Shown here piece by piece: positions 32,998 to 44,310 of a DNA stretch of 64,000 nt (position 1 is its first letter; the number at the start of each line of letters is the position of its first letter). The stretch spans positions 17,613,110 to 17,677,109 of the forward strand of contig NC_134030.1 in the NCBI RefSeq assembly GCF_964204645.1, given 5' to 3'. Both the position numbers and the translations under genes were made by a program. This DNA comes from Tubulanus polymorphus. Its lineage: Eukaryota; Nemertea; Palaeonemertea; Tubulaniformes; Tubulanidae. The notes under the pieces were generated by a model. That model was given only the letters and a program-made list of their open reading frames with translations. It did not search any database and had not been told where the DNA came from.

Positions 32998-33865
32998 TTG
33001 TGTATAAAATAGTGAATTTGTTTGTTTACTTTTCAAAAGTTTTATATATTTCATATATTTGTTAATTCTGTTATCAAATAAATTGCCGCAAAAGTTCCAT
33101 TTTTTGAAATAATTGTTACATGTTCTCTCCTGTGTTAGCAGCATTATGTGGAGGATGTTGGAGTGTCAGTCGCTGAGGGAAAAAATGTGGAAATTATCCC
33201 TGTTGGTAAAAATGTTCAAGTCTATGGAAAAGATCTTTTTTTTAATTCTAAATTTTTGATATAGTTGAAGTGATAAATAAGTACTAATCCTAAACTCCCT
33301 CAATAGTTCATGCTTCCGTCGTTATGATTCTAAATCCGAAATTCGAATATATTTTTTTTAAATATTGACCAAATTTCCATACCACAATCATTTACAGTGT
33401 TATGTAAAACCCCAAATGAAAATAGATAGTACTTTTTACGATTAAATTTAGGAACTAATATGTAGATAGATATTGTATTACTACTTTTATACTATATTTC
33501 TTCATAGAAATTTCCAAACTGCGATAATGTCACCACAGAGTATTTGAAAAGTTTGTGAAATTAAAATATTTTGTTGAATTTTGCTCCGAATTCAAATTTG
33601 GAGGAATTTTACCAGGGGATACTACTTACCAGTTACCAAATCTAATATCATCAATAACCTCTAACATTTACCTAATTAGTGTCGAAAAACGAAAACTTGA
33701 AATTTCTAATACGTGCACATTTTTTTGATGATTTGATACTCAAGTCTGCATTAATTGTATGACAGAAAACTCATGGCATTGGTTATTGAATTGTCCAATC
33801 ATCTTTTCCACACACTCTTCACCAATTACAAGTAGAACCGAATCTTATTTAAAAATAAGTGTTTG
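32998..33865. other. Interior of the Harbinger element, non-coding
   Basis: AT-rich sequence between the two convergent genes, with AATAAA at 33077. No further coding frame. Confidence 0.4.
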
Positions 33866-35329
33866 TGATATATGTTCTCATATGTAGCCCTTGTTCATCA
33901 GCGGCATGTGCAACATGGTTTTCATCTACTACTAGTTCATAATTCACTGCATCTTCAACCTCTTTATTCATTATTGCGAAATTATGCAATACTGCACATG
34001 CTGTTATAACCTTTCATGCTTTTGTAGGAGCTAATCTTAATTCACCATGTAAACAGTGAAATCTTCTCTTTAGCCATCCAAATGTTCTATCTATAGTTGA
34101 CCTGGTTTGTTTATGAGATCTATTAAAGTTATGTTGTTGCAGTCCATTACAATTCAAGTATGGTGTAATGAGGTGTTGTTTTAAGGCATATCCACTATCC
34201 CCAAGCAAGTGACCTTTGTAAGGGGTTATATTCAAGTATCTAAAATGTAAGATTATAATTGATTAATTAAAAAACATGGATTTTTTATATTGAAGTTAGA
34301 GTAGACATTTTCTATTTAGTAACCTATTGCATTTTGCGAAGTTTATTAGGCTTAAATAACTAATCGGGGCTATGCCAACAACGGCTGAAGCAACATTAAG
34401 CACTTTAGTTATATTCAACTCCTTGTAGGCCAATATTGCTTTTACATTTACTACGCGGCCTTTAATTTCTCAATACGTTATCTGGCAAGCGAAGAGGCTC
34501 TGCAGATGAAGCTATCGTGACAACTTCCTGGCCATTGTGCAACGATATTCGTAAATAATCCTGAAAATGAAATGAATGTTCTAAAAGCATAAGCTAAAAA
34601 GTATGAATATCTTACCAAAATCCCTCCCCCTCCCTTAGCCGGAGCTCAGACCAAATTCCAAAATCTTCTAAAGTATATATTTCGAATCTTGTTATTTGCG
34701 AGTCAATTAAATATCTATTTTTTGTACCAATAAATTTGCGGTGTGTAAATGTATATGCTTACATATCTTACTATAGATATTAAACTTACCATCGGCATTG
34801 CAAACAGCCTGCACATTGATACTATGGTATCCCTTTCCATTAACATAGTCGGCTTCATTCTCATTTGGTCCCTGTATTCGTATGTGCGTTCCATCGATGC
34901 ACCCAATTATACCAGGAAATTGCGATATCAGATAAAAGTCCGCTTTCGTTTTTGCGATTTCAATATTTGACGTGGGAAATTTTATAAACTCATTCTTCAA
35001 CGAGCATAGAGCATTGGTCACTTCGCTTATACATCTTGACACCGTCGATTTGCTCACCCCAAAACTATCAGCAATCACTTCTAAGAAGGATCCACTTGCG
35101 TAAAAGCGCAATGCTATCAGAAGTTTGTTTTTTTTTTGGTTAAAGGTAGACCACGTTTCGAATCTCTGTCAACGAGATGGTGTGATAACAGACCGTAAAG
35201 TCGCTCAATGCCTGCTAAACTAAATCTATATCGGTGGTAGCATTCATCATCTGTTAAAATACGGTCTATCCTCGAGGAATATGACTTTTCCTTAGCTTGT
35301 CGCCCAGCCATCAAGTAGAAAGCAGCCAT
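33866..35329 (-). pseudogene. Harbinger (PIF/Harbinger) transposase, degenerate
   Basis: Read leftward. 35329-35117 encodes the N-terminal helical part (YHRYRFSLAGIERLYGLLSH). After a frameshift in a T-run near 35135 come [16 protein letters not shown] and the first catalytic Asp in [17 protein letters not shown], then [10 protein letters not shown] and a GTAAGT donor. After an intron, 34560-34460 gives NIVAQWPGSCHDSFI with the second Asp, then stops. 34235-34014 gives YKGHLLGDSGYALKQHLITP and RSTIDRTFGWLKRRFHCLHG, where the usual Glu before R.FG is Asp. The remainder (ACAVLHNFAIMNKEVED) follows an in-frame stop. Family identification is firm; the copy is dead. Confidence 0.85.
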
Positions 35330-35349
35330 TTTTATCTCTGAGTTAAGGA

Positions 35350-35520
35350 TTTAACTAGTCTGACCCTGGGTTAAAATTTAACTTTTTTCCAATTTTAACC
35401 CTAGGGTCAAATCTAACCGAAAACTATGGAACAGATTTGACCCTAGGGTTAAAATTTGACGGGGGTTAAGGAATTTGACCCTAGGGTTAAAATTTAACCC
35501 ACAACTATGGAACCGGGTCC
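35350..35520. repeat. Inverted words beside the Harbinger transposase start
   Basis: TTTTAACCCTAGGGTCAAAT and ATTTGACCCTAGGGTTAAAA repeat in both orientations around 35395-35500, with AACTATGGAACAG and AACTATGGAACCGGGTCC. Could be the element terminus or a nested MITE; I did not find a matching copy at the other side. Confidence 0.5.
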
Positions 35521-35696
35521 TGGTATTTATATAGAATAAGACGAAGCTAATTACAAACAATTTCAAATTACTGAGTGACAGGATAATCATAATATAAAGA
35601 TAATAAATTACACGCAATCTAAATTACTGAGTGAAGATATTTGACTAGTAGTTAATTATCTAACAACATTAAGAATAAAACCCCTGTGAAGCTGGC

Positions 35697-36240
35697 TCCC
35701 GGTTCCCGGTTCCTTATTCGGCTCCCGATTCAAAATGCTATTGAACCGGGAGCCGAATCGGGAACCGGGAACCGGGAGCCGGCTACTGGTTCAGCTCCCG
35801 ATTCAAAATGCTTTTGAACCGGGAGCCGAATCGGGAACCGGGAACCGGGAGCCGGCTACTGGTTCAGCTCCCGATTCAAAATGCTTTTGAACCGGGAGCC
35901 GAATCGGGAACCGGGAACCGGGAGCCGGCTACTGGTTCAGCTCCCGATTCAAAATGCTTTTGAACCGGGAGCCGAATCGGGAACCGGGAACCGGGAGCCG
36001 GCTACTGGTTCAGCTCCCGATTCAAAATGCTTTTGAACCGGGAGCCGAATCGGGAACCGGGAGCCGGCTACTGGTTCAGCTCCAGATTCAAAATGCTTTT
36101 GAACCGGGAGCCGAATCGGGAACCGGGAGCCGGCTACTGGTTCAGCTCCAGATTCAAAATGCTTTTGAACCGGGAGCCGAATCGGGAACCGGGAACCGGG
36201 AGCCGGCTACTGGTTCAGCTCCCGATTCAAAATGTGAAGC
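35697..36240. repeat. 73-bp satellite with internal hairpin, about seven copies
   Basis: Units start GCTCCCGATTCAAAATGC at 35721, 35794, 35867, 35940 and 36013, then with slightly shorter spacing near 36080, 36147 and 36214. Each unit contains GCTCCCGATTCAAAA, TGC, TTTTGAACCGGGAGC, a 15-base stem with one mismatch, followed by GAACCGG repeats of variable number. Confidence 0.92.
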
Positions 36241-36648
<408 letters not shown>

Positions 36649-36754
36649 GTACAACACCCCCATAATCGAACGGGCACTATATAATTAATATAATTCATAT
36701 TCGAAGAGGAAAGAGCATCGTATCCTCAATTAATACGCTTTATTCTTAAGTTAG

Positions 36755-37095
36755 ATCACGGATTAGGGTTAGGATTAGGTTTAGCAATACGACTGTTGAA
36801 TCTTCACAAATAGCGTAGTCTACTAGCATGCGTCGAATATATTATGTTTAAGGTTTTAGTTATGTCCACATATCGTGTTAGGTGAAGGAAAAGGGTTAGG
36901 GTTAGGTTTAGATTTAGGCATAATGAACATAAGACCTACTTTTTGGAATAATGAAACTCACAAATTGCGCAGTTTTCTTACCTAGCATAAAACCATAGCT
37001 AATATTTTATGTTTAAGGATTCAGTCGTGTTTAGATAGTTGGTTTGCTCAAGGATTAGGGTTAGGGTGAGGTTTAGGCATAATAGGAGTGAGCAT
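36755..37095. repeat. Interstitial telomere-like (TTAGGG-rich) repeat, three diverged units
   Basis: GATTAGGGTTAGGATTAGGT (36761), AGGGTTAGGGTTAGGTTTAG (36889) and GATTAGGGTTAGGGTGAGGT (37051) each head a ~130-base unit; the last two units also share TTTAGGCATAAT. Confidence 0.7.
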
Positions 37096-37560
37096 TTTAT
37101 TTTAACGGACCACCGGTCAATGTCAAGTTAATTTAAAATGTTTAGTCTAATGCTTAGTTATATCACACTGTCCACGATCTCCACACTGTAAATATTATAA
37201 CACCAAAAATATCACTCATTCACTAAAATCAAAGTCGACTTTACACAGTAAGTTACACCCTGACGATGTCCACGCTAAAATCAAAGTCTACTAAGGCATT
37301 GTATGGTACCACGTTGACGATGTCCACGCTGTCTACACTAAAATCACATTCTATACTATAAGGCATAGTAAGGTACCACGCTGACGATGTCCACGCTGTC
37401 TACACCAAAATCACATTCTATACTATAAGGCATAGTAAGGTACCACGCTGACGATGTCCACGCTGTCTGCACTATAATCAAAGTCTACTATAACACACAG
37501 TACATATACAAGGTACGACGCTATCACAGTCGATTACACGAAGTCAAGGTCTACTATAAC
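37096..37560. repeat. Tandem ~60-bp repeat with GACGATGTCCACGCT
   Basis: ACGATGTCCACGCT recurs at about 37264, 37317, 37384 and 37451, with CTATACTATAAGGCATAGTA and GGTACCACGCTGACG between. Outer units are diverged. Confidence 0.75.
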
Positions 37561-38499
37561 TCAGTACAACGATTTGGTGGCGCTACTAATAAAAAATAAT
37601 TCAATTCAATTAAACGTCATTTACATGTTACAAAATCAACATTCTCCATTTACATGATTTAAACTAATAAACATGCTCCTCTAGGATACCTAAACTGCAG
37701 TCATATCCCCTTTTGTTATTCTGTTGATTAATATTATCATTACAGATTATCCACTAGAATTCATATTCTATCAGATTCGACAACTAACAGCTTCTAAACG
37801 AAATGATGAACTCTGATAGTAATATAAAACGTCTTTCTGTCTGCGTAGATTCTATGTATGTTACTGTCCACCCTATTTTAAACTTAAAATCACTTACTGT
37901 CAGCATAGAACTATAAGCGAACAGGAAGGCTGACTCCTCAAAACTCAACTAGGTGCCGCTAGTAATCTTGTGTTTTGTTCAACGCACTCACCGTTGGCGA
38001 TAAACGATAGATGTTGTAGACTGGTTGCCGGTCTCTATTCTTAATTTAGCGTTTTTCATTGATGTGTTTAAGTCTTAATACTAAATCTTGAAAAACGGCA
38101 ATGTTCAATGCTCGCATAGAAAATATAATCGAAGATATTTCCGAGAACCTATTGTGTATTGCCACGGTGAGAGCGCTGATTAATTTCGAAGTTAGCAAAG
38201 GCAAATGTATAGTGGCGTCACAAAGTTGGCCTTTCCTTTCGCTTATTGTTCTTTGCCAAACAGACGAACAACAAATTTGCTTATTTTGCAGATACCACTA
38301 CCTCAAAATAGATATTCAAGGCCTTTTTGTAAGATTTCATCAATCCGAATGACCCATTCCAATCAGGGCCAAGGTTTGGCAAGTGACACATCCTAACAGT
38401 AGTCATTAGTCTATATTGGAAATGGAACGTGTAAATTGAGTAAAAATAATACATCAAAGATTTAATTCAGTTGATATTGAAAGCCGGTTACTGAACCAG
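37561..38499. other. Host DNA upstream of the secreted-peptide gene
   Basis: No recognised gene; the rightward frame at 38101-38352 has no family pattern and no clear splice context. Confidence 0.35.
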
Positions 38500-38589
38500 G
38501 ATAAAAATTTGATAGATATTTATTTCTAAAAGCCGCTAACATGTGTTTCCAAAACGACCATAAAAGGAGAACGATTTTGTGTAATATCG

Positions 38590-38645
38590 TGTCAACACAC
38601 GTCAAACCAAGAACTCTGTTCGAGTGTATCCTCACTGGTAACGAG
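38590..38645 (+). other. Probable 5' untranslated exon of the secreted-peptide gene
   Basis: The only strong evidence is the donor AACGAG/GTAAGTG at 38646, about 120 bases upstream of the acceptor of the signal-peptide exon. The exon start is arbitrary. Confidence 0.35.
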
Positions 38646-38765
38646 GTAAGTGAAGCTATAGACGACAAGCTCAAATATTACATTGCATAGTTACATGTAG
38701 ATGTAACTCCGTAAATGTTATATACTTGTTATTTCAGTAAATCTGATTGAATCATTTATTTCAGA

Positions 38766-39239
38766 ATGTTTACTAAAACTCTTTTCATCGCGTTGGCCTT
38801 GTTTATGGTCATTGGAGCCGTCGCGGCAACTGATGGTAGGTTTTAATAGTAAATCGATTCAATTGGTTTATATACATGTTTTAACTCGGCAAACGTACAC
38901 GTTAGTTCATTCTACGAAGCCTAAATTGACGTAGGAATAATAGTAAAGATCTTGTTCACCCATTTCACGTGCACTGTTCGCATACGATATTTTGTCCGTC
39001 AAACGGCAGTCAACCGGCAGTTAACTTTTTACTCGAGACCAATACTCGGGATTGGAACCTGTTTGTTTCGGGCCGTCCGGTTAATGATTGTAATAAGTCC
39101 GAGCTAATTTACAGATGTGCGAAAGGTGAAGAGAGGAACCCCGTGTTGGTGCGGTAAAACAAAGGGTGTATATTGGTGGCTCGGTAACTATAAGGCAAAG
39201 AATTGTTGTTATGTCCCTTACGGGTCATGTTGTCATTAA
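38766..39239 (+). CDS. Small secreted cysteine-rich peptide precursor, two coding exons
   Basis: Coding exon 1 (38766-38835) follows a TTTATTTCAG acceptor and encodes a textbook signal peptide (short basic start, then LFIALALFMVIGAVAA), ending in phase 1 at a GTAGG donor. Coding exon 2 (39115-39239) follows CTAATTTACAG and restores the frame to TAA at 39237. The precursor is 64 residues. A Lys-Arg pair at 29-30 suggests prohormone-type cleavage, leaving a 34-residue mature peptide with six cysteines spaced C-x-C-x17-CC-x6-CC and an aromatic GVYWW stretch. The layout resembles defensin-like peptides and the related channel-active toxins of cnidarians, but immune, structural or venom roles cannot be told apart here. 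A 64-residue frame in a different register overlaps exon 2 and is spurious. Confidence 0.68.
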
Positions 39240-40759
39240 CACAGGAGCTGGAGAGATGTGCAGATATTGAATACACGATATATTTGTGACATTCAATGCT
39301 CTGTGTTTGTTTCTTGTTTTCTTTTTGTCAACAATTGAGGATATGTGTCAGTCATTGCAAGCACTCATTTAAAAGGGTGCCCCGGGTTCGAAACCACTCA
39401 TTTTCAGAGTTGTTCCAATGACAAATGGAGGATAAACGGTCCGAGATGCTACGGGTTGGAACCCAGTCGCAGTGGTACTGCTGAATGACTCGGACCGTTA
39501 AAAGATTAAAAGTGACCCGGTTTCGAATCAAGAGTTCGGACACCAAGATAGTTCAAATGTTCTACACCTAGTGCACTTCAATTCAAGACAAGTGAACACG
39601 ATCAATTTGTATCTAATGAGTTTGACACAAGCCGGAACAAACGATGCTACAAATTCCAGACGCACAAGCAGGTGACGATGGTCGAACTAGAAGTTCCGAG
39701 AACTGGAATGGCAAACCATACGCAGTCGCTCACATTCTGTATTACGTCACAAATATATTCATAAATAATGATACAAGTACTAATATCTATTCATAGTCCG
39801 TTACATAAAATGACTCAACTGATTTTAGAAATTCGAGATGATACAACAATTAGATGAATACAAGAGATCCACGGATCTTAATATCTCGGGCGCAGAATGT
39901 AATCTTTGTAATGCATAGGCGCCATCTGATTGATACATCTGTAAGGTTTTCCTTGAACACTTCATGGATGTGTAAAATCTGCTAATTTCGGTGAACATCA
40001 TCGAAATCTAGTCAACAATCATCGCGGCAATACACGAGGTTTGGGCCTATTCTATTGTGCGCGCATAATCTTCCTTGAAGGAGCGTATCGATTGAATCTT
40101 CGGTTATTTGCATAATGAAATAGATATGGGGAGATGGAATCGATACTACGGCTATCAAAATAAAAATAAACATATAAGACTCTCCCATGACTGGGAAATG
40201 AGAAACTAGAACCGAGCAGATTTATAGATGAAAAGAATAAAAGACCGGTTTGTCTGCGTCAATCGAATATGCCCTTACATTGATTGACAGCGGGAGCTCA
40301 GCCAACCGCAGGGAGCAGTTATTTTACTTCAATGTAACCTTGTACATCGGCCTTCTAGCCGTTTTATGAAACAAAATACTCCTTGAAATTTCTGTAAAAA
40401 TCGCCACAAATCCGTCGATTTCTCTTCAATGAACGCGATATTCAAAATTTCATTTCCAACAGATTTTAGCCGCACGATTAAGCTACATTTTGCACATAAA
40501 CATAGTAGATTGCATGACTTCGTGTAAAAGTTATAACCTCATTTGTTAGCAAAAATTTTCGATTTTTGGACCCATTACAACATCTCGAGCTTCGCCCGAG
40601 ATAATAAAGATGATAGCTTTAAACAGAAAACAGTTGGCGGATATATAACAAACCAACGAAGAATAAACAATATAATCTAATTTAAAAAGTTCCAGTTAAA
40701 ATCTTTTATATAGTGCTCATTGAATAGGTGAGTTTTCAATTGTGAAGTGAAACTAAAAA
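39240..40759. other. Host DNA, one strong hairpin
   Basis: AACGGTCCGAG at 39435-39445 and CTCGGACCGTT at 39489-39499 form an 11-bp perfect stem with a 43-base loop, flanked by GGTTCGAAACC-like words that resemble a tRNA/SINE B box. Nothing else recognised; the sequence after 40540 contains ATCTCGAGCTTCGCCCGAGA, a small palindrome. Confidence 0.4.
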
Positions 40760-40879
40760 GGGGAGGGAGGGAGGGAGGGAGGGAGGGAGGGAGGGAGGGA
40801 GGGAGGGAGGGAGGGAGGGAGGGAGGGAGGGAGGGAGGGAGGGAGGGAGGGAGGGAGGGAGGGAGGGAGGGAGGGAGGG
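40760..40879. repeat. (GGGA)n microsatellite
   Basis: About thirty uninterrupted GGGA units. The Pro-Ser-Leu and Gly-Arg-Glu frames on the two strands are artefacts. Confidence 0.97.
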
Positions 40880-41160
40880 TGCACGCGGCAAAGCATTCCA
40901 ATGGCACCGCAACAGCTCAAGAGCCATAAAATAGTTGTCGGTATATTGGTTCAAATGATTTAATTGCGACAGTCAAGCACGTGCATCTGGAAGGTGTAAG
41001 AATAACAAGAACTGACCAAGGATAAACGGTTCTAAACGATATATGATATAAACCCGACTACCCCGCGCACCATCGACGTTACTTCAAAACATCAACGAGA
41101 TCGAATCGTTACGGCGGATTTTGAGTTTTATTTCAGCGCAGAATCTGTTATCAGACTCAC

Positions 41161-41432
41161 CGACGAGAAGGTATTATGTTATCACTACAGAATATCGACG
41201 GCTCGATGTTGTAGTATAGTTTGATGTTAAAAGATCCCGGTAAAGAGCTGTTGACGAACCAACGACATTCAACACCGCGCGTTAACGACGAGTAATTCGG
41301 TGAAACGATGTAACCGGACGTAGAATCGACGGGGTACCAAGTGTTGTTGAACATATAATTTACAATCGGAGGAGTCTCAGATCGATGATAATTTCCGTCG
41401 TTGAAAAGTTGAAAAATCTTCAATACACGCAT
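41161..41432 (-). other. Exon of a CUB-domain-like protein
   Basis: Read leftward. The frame contains SGYIVSPNYSSLTRGVECRW and FNIKLYYNIEP followed by a Cys, matching the start of a CUB domain (G-x-I-x-SPNY, then C-x-W and an alternating hydrophobic strand). It ends at a good donor (TCG/GTGAGT at 41160-41155). The upstream boundary is unclear; the ATG at 41432 need not be the true start. No neighbouring exons were recognised, so the gene is partial or its other exons lie elsewhere. CUB domains occur in secreted and extracellular proteins. Confidence 0.5.
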
Positions 41433-42690
41433 TTCGTACGTCCACTTAAAAGTACATACCGTATCTTAGGTTACAGCGAATTTAATTTCTAAGTTTCTTC
41501 TTAAATCAACGGCGCAAAATATTATCAGCATTTCATTCCATAATTCACAAAATGTCGTTCAGGCTAGAATATTGTCTCGTGCCATATATTATCTGCTAAA
41601 GAAAGCGGGCTCAGATTTGGATTATGTTAAATTGAATTAAAGTGAATTCATTCAGTACAAAATAATGCGCTGTTTGTACCTCGTACGCGGTTCTCGGATA
41701 TTTCCATTCATTGTGTGAACTGCGCGGTTATATGGATCTAACAAATTCTATACTGCGCGGTTATATGGACCTAACAAATTCTATACTGAACGCTGAGTGT
41801 GTCAGTCTGGCCAGACGGTGGTTGTTCGGTGATAGGAGCGGTTCGCGTCGCAGTTAATTCAGTAGGATAAAACATTACGTATTCGTGTAAGTTGATAATG
41901 TATTTCATTTCGATTTACAAACGTCGCGCTTCCTTAAATGATACATTTCGATTTTACTCAATTTACAAAAATGCAAAATTTCCTGAAATATAGAGACGCG
42001 GAAAATGCCAAATTTCTTCCGACTTGTTCGAGTGACTAAATTTTGACTGAAATATTGTATCGATCGGAAACTTGGAGAAACTTCATTTCTCACATTTATG
42101 TGTTTAGTCGCATACAAGTAGAGGTCCATTTCCGTGTTTTGAGGTCCATTTCCGTGTTTTGGAGGCTTTGATATATTCGACTTTTTCGTTGTTTTTCTGA
42201 ACGTTCTGTTGGTTCATATTTTCCAGAAAGCTTTAATAACAGTGTGTGATCTATGATAGTTAATATTAGCTCAATATTACGACGCGAGTTGTTGCTACTT
42301 GGATCGTGGTCGCGTCGCCGGCACGGCTTATACCAGAATGAATTGTACGAACGAATTGTAAGTACGTATTGGTTGAATTCGGAGTTATTTGACCGTTTTA
42401 TGCTAAATTGAGAAATATCGTTTTTTAATAAAATAATGTTTAGAAAAGCTAGTTCCACATACATTTAAACTGGCCCAAACTCGAGATCAATCTGTTCCAG
42501 TAATGTGTCTTCAAATTCGGTCTGCATAATTCAAGATTACTGCACGGATATACATATATTGAACATGGCTCTAAGTTTAATTTTCATAAACCAGGTTGAC
42601 ACCCTGTCTCAGGCATCAGGCCTTTACAGATAATGATTCTTCTAAGTCAAATTAGAAATTTTCATGCATTCAATTGTTGCTTTTTCAGTG
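41433..42690. other. Host DNA with two short tandem duplications
   Basis: CTGCGCGGTTATATGGA..CTAACAAATTCTATA is duplicated at about 41719-41786 (34-bp unit), and GAGGTCCATTTCCGTGTTTT is duplicated at 42121-42160. No gene. Confidence 0.5.
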
Positions 42691-42778
42691 AGCAGCAGCC
42701 AAGCCTCACTTTCTTTTCACCAGAATCTGATGGCTACCATTACTGTGAGGCTGACTAAACCACCGTTAATTCCGGACC

Positions 42779-43393
42779 GTGCGAAATAATCCACATTGCT
42801 CCACACAGAAATTGTCGGCGAGTAGATTTGCTGTTGTGTTAAAACTGAATATAACAGATTACAATGTTCATGAATCGAATCAAATTTTGATAGTTGTTAG
42901 TTTTCCTTCGGTTGATATATCTTATGATATTGGGTATTACAAGTTTTCTTGCATAGAGAATAAAACAGTTGCTTCTAGGCATCAGATTCCTTTGAGCCTT
43001 GCATGTGCGTTAACCGTCCATCGTTGTCAAGGTATGACTTTGGACAGTGTGGTTGTCGATTGTACCCATATTAAAACCCCTGGTCAACTTGGCGTTGCTA
43101 TTAGTCGAGTTCCAAGTCAAGAATTTTTCTTTCTGAGAAATTTCTCCATGCGAAAGTGTATTATTCCTCCTAGTCCAGATGTAGAAACGTTCTATTCATC
43201 AATTGATTCCAGAAGATTCAGTTCCGATTTGACATGTTGTTTTGTTAGTAGTTCTCATGAATGCACTACTGATTTATGTGTAGACATTGATGATGAAGAG
43301 GATGAATTGAGAGAACTCAAATTAGTTTTAGATTTTGTGCTAGATAATGATGTGCCTTCATTGCCAAACAATAGTACCGAAAATGTTTCTTAA
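42779..43393 (+). pseudogene. PIF1-like helicase C-terminal fragment
   Basis: SF1 helicase of the PIF1 family, probably from a transposable element. HQIPLSLACALTVHRCQGMT is the conserved helicase block (alanine-leucine-TxHxxQG-T), followed by VVVDCTHIKTPGQLGVAISR, the final arginine-bearing motif. The first ~50 residues carry a family-like VSFPS...Y...CIENK part; a CACAG acceptor lies at 42804-42808. The ATPase half with the Walker motifs is not present upstream, so it is a 3' fragment. The acidic tail (DIDDEEDELRELK) is followed by a stop at 43391. Could belong to an Academ- or Helitron-type element. Confidence 0.65.
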
Positions 43394-43616
43394 CCCGATT
43401 GGATAGATCCCATCAGTATTATTCATAAACTTTTAGTTCATAATCCGTCCATACCATACCAAACTAGTTGTATTATTTGAGAACAAATTTTGGGAAAAAA
43501 AAGAAAATTTGTTAAATGTTTGTTAGAAAATGTGATCATTTCTTGAAACGTTCTATTATTCACATATCACAGTAGAGAAACCAACTACCAAACATTGGAA
43601 TGCGTATAATAAATGT

Positions 43617-43913
43617 GTGCAATCGTTCCTTTTAAGCAGTGATTTTGATCAGTTAGCCTGTCAGTTGCTTACACAACGTAGTGTTATATCCGATGATCAG
43701 TATTCCGTTTGTTCCTCATTATTTTTCGAGTTAAATTCTTCATTTCTTGAAAATAAAGCACTAGCGAGAGTTTTATCTGTACCAATTCCAGCATCAGTGT
43801 CTTCTGAAATAAAGTCAAGTATGCTCGGTAAAGTTCGATATGTTGGTTCATACTGTATTATGAAGATCATTAAAAGATACAAACGCTGTTTAAGATCTGC
43901 AGAATGGATGTAG
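43617..43913 (+). other. Unidentified frame after the PIF1-like fragment
   Basis: A ~98-residue frame (KVRYVGSYCIMKIIKRYKRC near its end) with no intact upstream part. The GKVRYVG.YC pattern looks protein-like and I associate it with transposon-encoded proteins. It ends where the LINE remnant begins. Confidence is low. Confidence 0.35.
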
Positions 43914-43959
43914 CATCGCCTCAATTGTTCGGTGCTTAACTTAAGAAGGACATTCTAGA

Positions 43960-44310
43960 ATCACTGACTACATCTCAAAGTGAACTTTTACAAAGTTGTA
44001 GTTTTCCGGAAACCCTTGAAGAAACTTTGAGACGTCAGAATATTTTTGAAGGGCTTACTAATGATGCGCGTGACAGAATAAAGTTTGTACGTGCACACCG
44101 TGTCGGAAAATATAGTGCTGGAACTGTGCGACCGATTGTCGTTAAGTTCCACTTTTACCCTGATAGGGAAGAAATTCGTGGAAAATCCGCACTTCTGAAA
44201 TCTCGTGGTCTTAGAATCGCCCAACAAGTCCCTAAAGAAATCCGAGAACGTAGAAAAGCATACAACAACGTTGTGGAGGACCAATGTATACTTGGGTCCC
44301 CCTCCCGATC
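43960..44310 (+). pseudogene. LINE ORF1 fragment
   Basis: In the frame of 44027-44310: TLRRQNIFEGL, then RAHRVGKYSAGTVRPIVVKF, FYPDREEIRGKSALLKSRG and QQVPKEIRERRKAYNN. This is the RNA-binding C-terminal region of ORF1 proteins of non-LTR retrotransposons (RRM plus CTD). Its 5' part is missing and it passes directly into the endonuclease C-terminus of ORF2 in another frame. Confidence 0.7.

Noticed and set aside
38969-39157. 62-residue rightward frame overlapping the peptide gene
   Set aside because: It crosses the intron and conflicts with the phase-matched splice sites; the cysteine-rich exon uses another register.
39360-39545. tRNA gene or tRNA-derived SINE
   Set aside because: B-box-like words (GGTTCGAAACC) and a strong hairpin exist, but no cloverleaf could be built.
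40677-40954. Proline/serine-rich and Gly/Arg/Glu-rich frames over the GGGA array
   Set aside because: Pure microsatellite translation on both strands and in several frames.
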